Positions 5,240-6,434 of a DNA stretch of 6,434 bases are shown here, piece by piece. This DNA comes from Candidatus Parcubacteria bacterium (GTDB taxonomy: Bacteria > Patescibacteriota > Minisyncoccia > UBA6257 > 2-01-FULL-56-20), in the NCBI GenBank assembly GCA_027424065.1, contig DAIBYH010000031.1:1-6434 (forward strand). The letters run 5' to 3'. Under the pieces are notes generated by a model. It was not told where the DNA came from. It was given only the letters and a program-made list of their open reading frames with translations, and ran no database searches. The stretch's first letter is position 1, and every line of letters begins with the position of its first letter. Both the position numbers and the translations under genes were made by a program.

Positions 5240-5257
5240 AAAAAGGTCTGCGTCAGA
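5240..5257 (-). terminator. Possible weak terminator after the surface-protein gene
   Basis: On the minus strand TCTG-ACG-CAGA (5257-5247) is followed by CC and TTTTT (5244-5240). The stem has only four base pairs and overlaps the stop codon (5255-5253), so termination may be partial. It sits between the surface-protein gene and the small Cys-rich gene. Confidence 0.35.
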
Positions 5258-6434
5258 GAACGAAATTCACGTAATTGCGCGTTATCGCTCCAAAGTAACC
5301 GCTCGCCGGTATGATGCCGACACGCTGCTGGAATTCCACCACTGCGTCCCGGGTCAGCCGCCCGAAATACCCCGTCGGACCGGCTGCCGCGAGCGCGGCC
5401 GCGGCCGGGCCGGCATTTTCAAAGATCAGGAACTGCTGAAGATAGCCGACATCGGACCCTATGGCAGAGAGACCAAAATTACGCACAAACGGATCCGTTG
5501 AAGACGTCATATGCTGCATCAATCCCGCGAAATGGAGCGTAGAGGATGGCAGCGGGATGCCCTGCCCGGAAACCTGCGAAATAATGTTCTTCAGGATCAG
5601 GACGCGCTGCGCAACGATCTCTGCCGAAGTCGGTATCGGCGCGCCGGCAGTGCCGCTCCCCGGCACCGGCGCGAACGGTGAAATGCGCCCGACGAAAGAC
5701 CTGTCACCGCCCGAAGAGACCACGCCGACCGCCGTTGTGCCCCCATTTACGGGCGTTGAGGTCGGCGCCGCGAGGGTAAGTGCCACGGCGTCGCTGCTCG
5801 TCGCGGAAACATTCCCAACGGCGTCGAATGCGGTGAGATTATAGATATAGAGGGCACTCGGGAGCAGACCAACATCCTGGTATGAAGTGCTCGCCGTTGT
5901 CGCAAGGAAGTTGCCGTCGCGGAAAATGCGATAGCCGGCAACGCCGTTCGCATCCGTGCTGGTCGCCCACGAAAGATCGATCTCGCTTGACGAGACACCG
6001 ACGGCCGTGATGCCTGTCGGTACGGACGGCGGAACATCATCCACGGTCACGGTACGGCTTTCGGAGTATGTTCCGTGCACGTTCGTGGCGTTCAGGGTAT
6101 ATACCGTGGTCGTCGTCGGATGGACATCGAGCGATCCGGTGAAGGTCGTGGTCGTGATGCCCAAGGGGTCAAGGGTGAGCGAGGTGGCGCCGGTCACGCT
6201 CCAGCTCAAGGTGGAGGTGCCGGCGACGGCCACGACATCAGGCGTTGCCGTGAAGGAAGCGATCGTGGGGGTGATGCCGCTCTGGGTCGTGCCGGAGGCG
6301 ATGGTGGACGAGGGCGAGAGGTTGCCCACGCTGTCCACGGCGGCAGCGTACCAGTAATAGAGGGTGGAGGTCGCAAGACCGGTGTCATGGTAGGAGAGGC
6401 CGGTGGTCGTGCCGATGCGGGGCATCGCGGAGAG
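5253..6434 (-). CDS. Cell-surface protein with fibronectin/Ig-like domains and C-terminal peptidoglycan-binding domain (5' end outside window)
   Basis: The reading frame is open to the right edge, so the N-terminus and any signal peptide are missing. The 393 visible residues contain, in order: the end of a fibronectin type III-like domain (about 6425-6285, YYWYAAAVDSVGN); an Ig-like domain (6272-6039, SFTATPDVVAVAG to SRTVTV, with the TTTTVYTLNATN block); a full fibronectin type III-like domain (6032-5772, starting VPPSVPTGITAVGVSSSEID); a Gly/Ser/Pro/Thr linker with a short helical segment; and a PG_binding_1-type domain (about 5477-5256). The last contains GSDVGYLQQFL and two copies of a YFGxxTRxxVxxF element. 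The composition is Ser/Thr/Ala/Gly-rich with no Cys in the visible part. This suggests an exported protein attached to peptidoglycan, with the repeats acting as a stalk or adhesive spacer; the ligand is unknown. FN3-plus-PGBD proteins of this kind are common in Parcubacteria. The small Cys-rich gene lies 54 bases downstream on the same strand. Confidence 0.9.
   Translation of the reverse strand, partial: LSAMPRIGTTTGLSYHDTGLATSTLYYWYAAAVDSVGNLSPSSTIASGTTQSGITPTIASFTATPDVVAVAGTSTLSWSVTGATSLTLDPLGITTTTFTGSLDVHPTTTTVYTLNATNVHGTYSESRTVTVDDVPPSVPTGITAVGVSSSEIDLSWATSTDANGVAGYRIFRDGNFLATTASTSYQDVGLLPSALYIYNLTAFDAVGNVSATSSDAVALTLAAPTSTPVNGGTTAVGVVSSGGDRSFVGRISPFAPVPGSGTAGAPIPTSAEIVAQRVLILKNIISQVSGQGIPLPSSTLHFAGLMQHMTSSTDPFVRNFGLSAIGSDVGYLQQFLIFENAGPAAAALAAAGPTGYFGRLTRDAVVEFQQRVGIIPASGYFGAITRNYVNFVL

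Noticed and set aside
5163..5501. A 112-codon plus-strand open frame over the small gene and the end of the surface-protein gene
   Set aside because: It crosses two better supported minus-strand genes and shows no domain or plausible start signal.

Overview
The window carries six protein-coding genes, two of them cut by the window edges. It looks like GC-rich chromosomal DNA from a bacterium, most likely a member of the Candidate Phyla Radiation (Patescibacteria, Parcubacteria-like). That placement is inferred from three things: a SecA with a long insertion in its first nucleotide-binding domain and an altered metal-binding tail; a large surface protein with fibronectin-like domains ending in a peptidoglycan-binding domain with the 'YFGxxTRxxVxxF' pattern common in that group; and an unusually short bacterial-type aspartyl-tRNA synthetase. 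No mobile element, CRISPR array, tRNA or rRNA is visible.

Layout. Positions 1-1452 hold a minus-strand pair: aspS (58-1452) followed 7 bases later by the first 16 codons of ndk (1-50), which runs off the left edge. The 334-base gap 1453-1786 is not empty. On the minus strand it holds an extended -10 promoter and a T-box leader with a canonical T-box sequence, an antiterminator and a rho-independent terminator, all feeding aspS-ndk. On the plus strand its right end holds a promoter facing mgtC.

From 1787 rightward, a short MgtC-family membrane protein gene (1787-2266) and secA (2328-4973) lie on the plus strand. A strong terminator for secA (5003-5029) sits inside a small convergent minus-strand gene (4974-5198) that encodes a Cys/His-rich 74-residue protein. 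The two stop codons abut. Upstream of that small gene on the same strand is the C-terminal part of the surface protein (5253-6434), whose 5' end is outside the window.

How it works together. aspS and ndk appear to be one transcription unit whose read-through depends on uncharged tRNA, presumably tRNA-Asp. mgtC and secA are probably cotranscribed. SecA would export proteins such as the surface protein, but that link is functional and not an operon. A recurring theme is unconventional translation initiation: none of the five visible starts has a well-placed Shine-Dalgarno sequence. Two genes (mgtC and the small Cys-rich gene) share a TATGAT-N6-ATG arrangement that predicts leaderless mRNAs.
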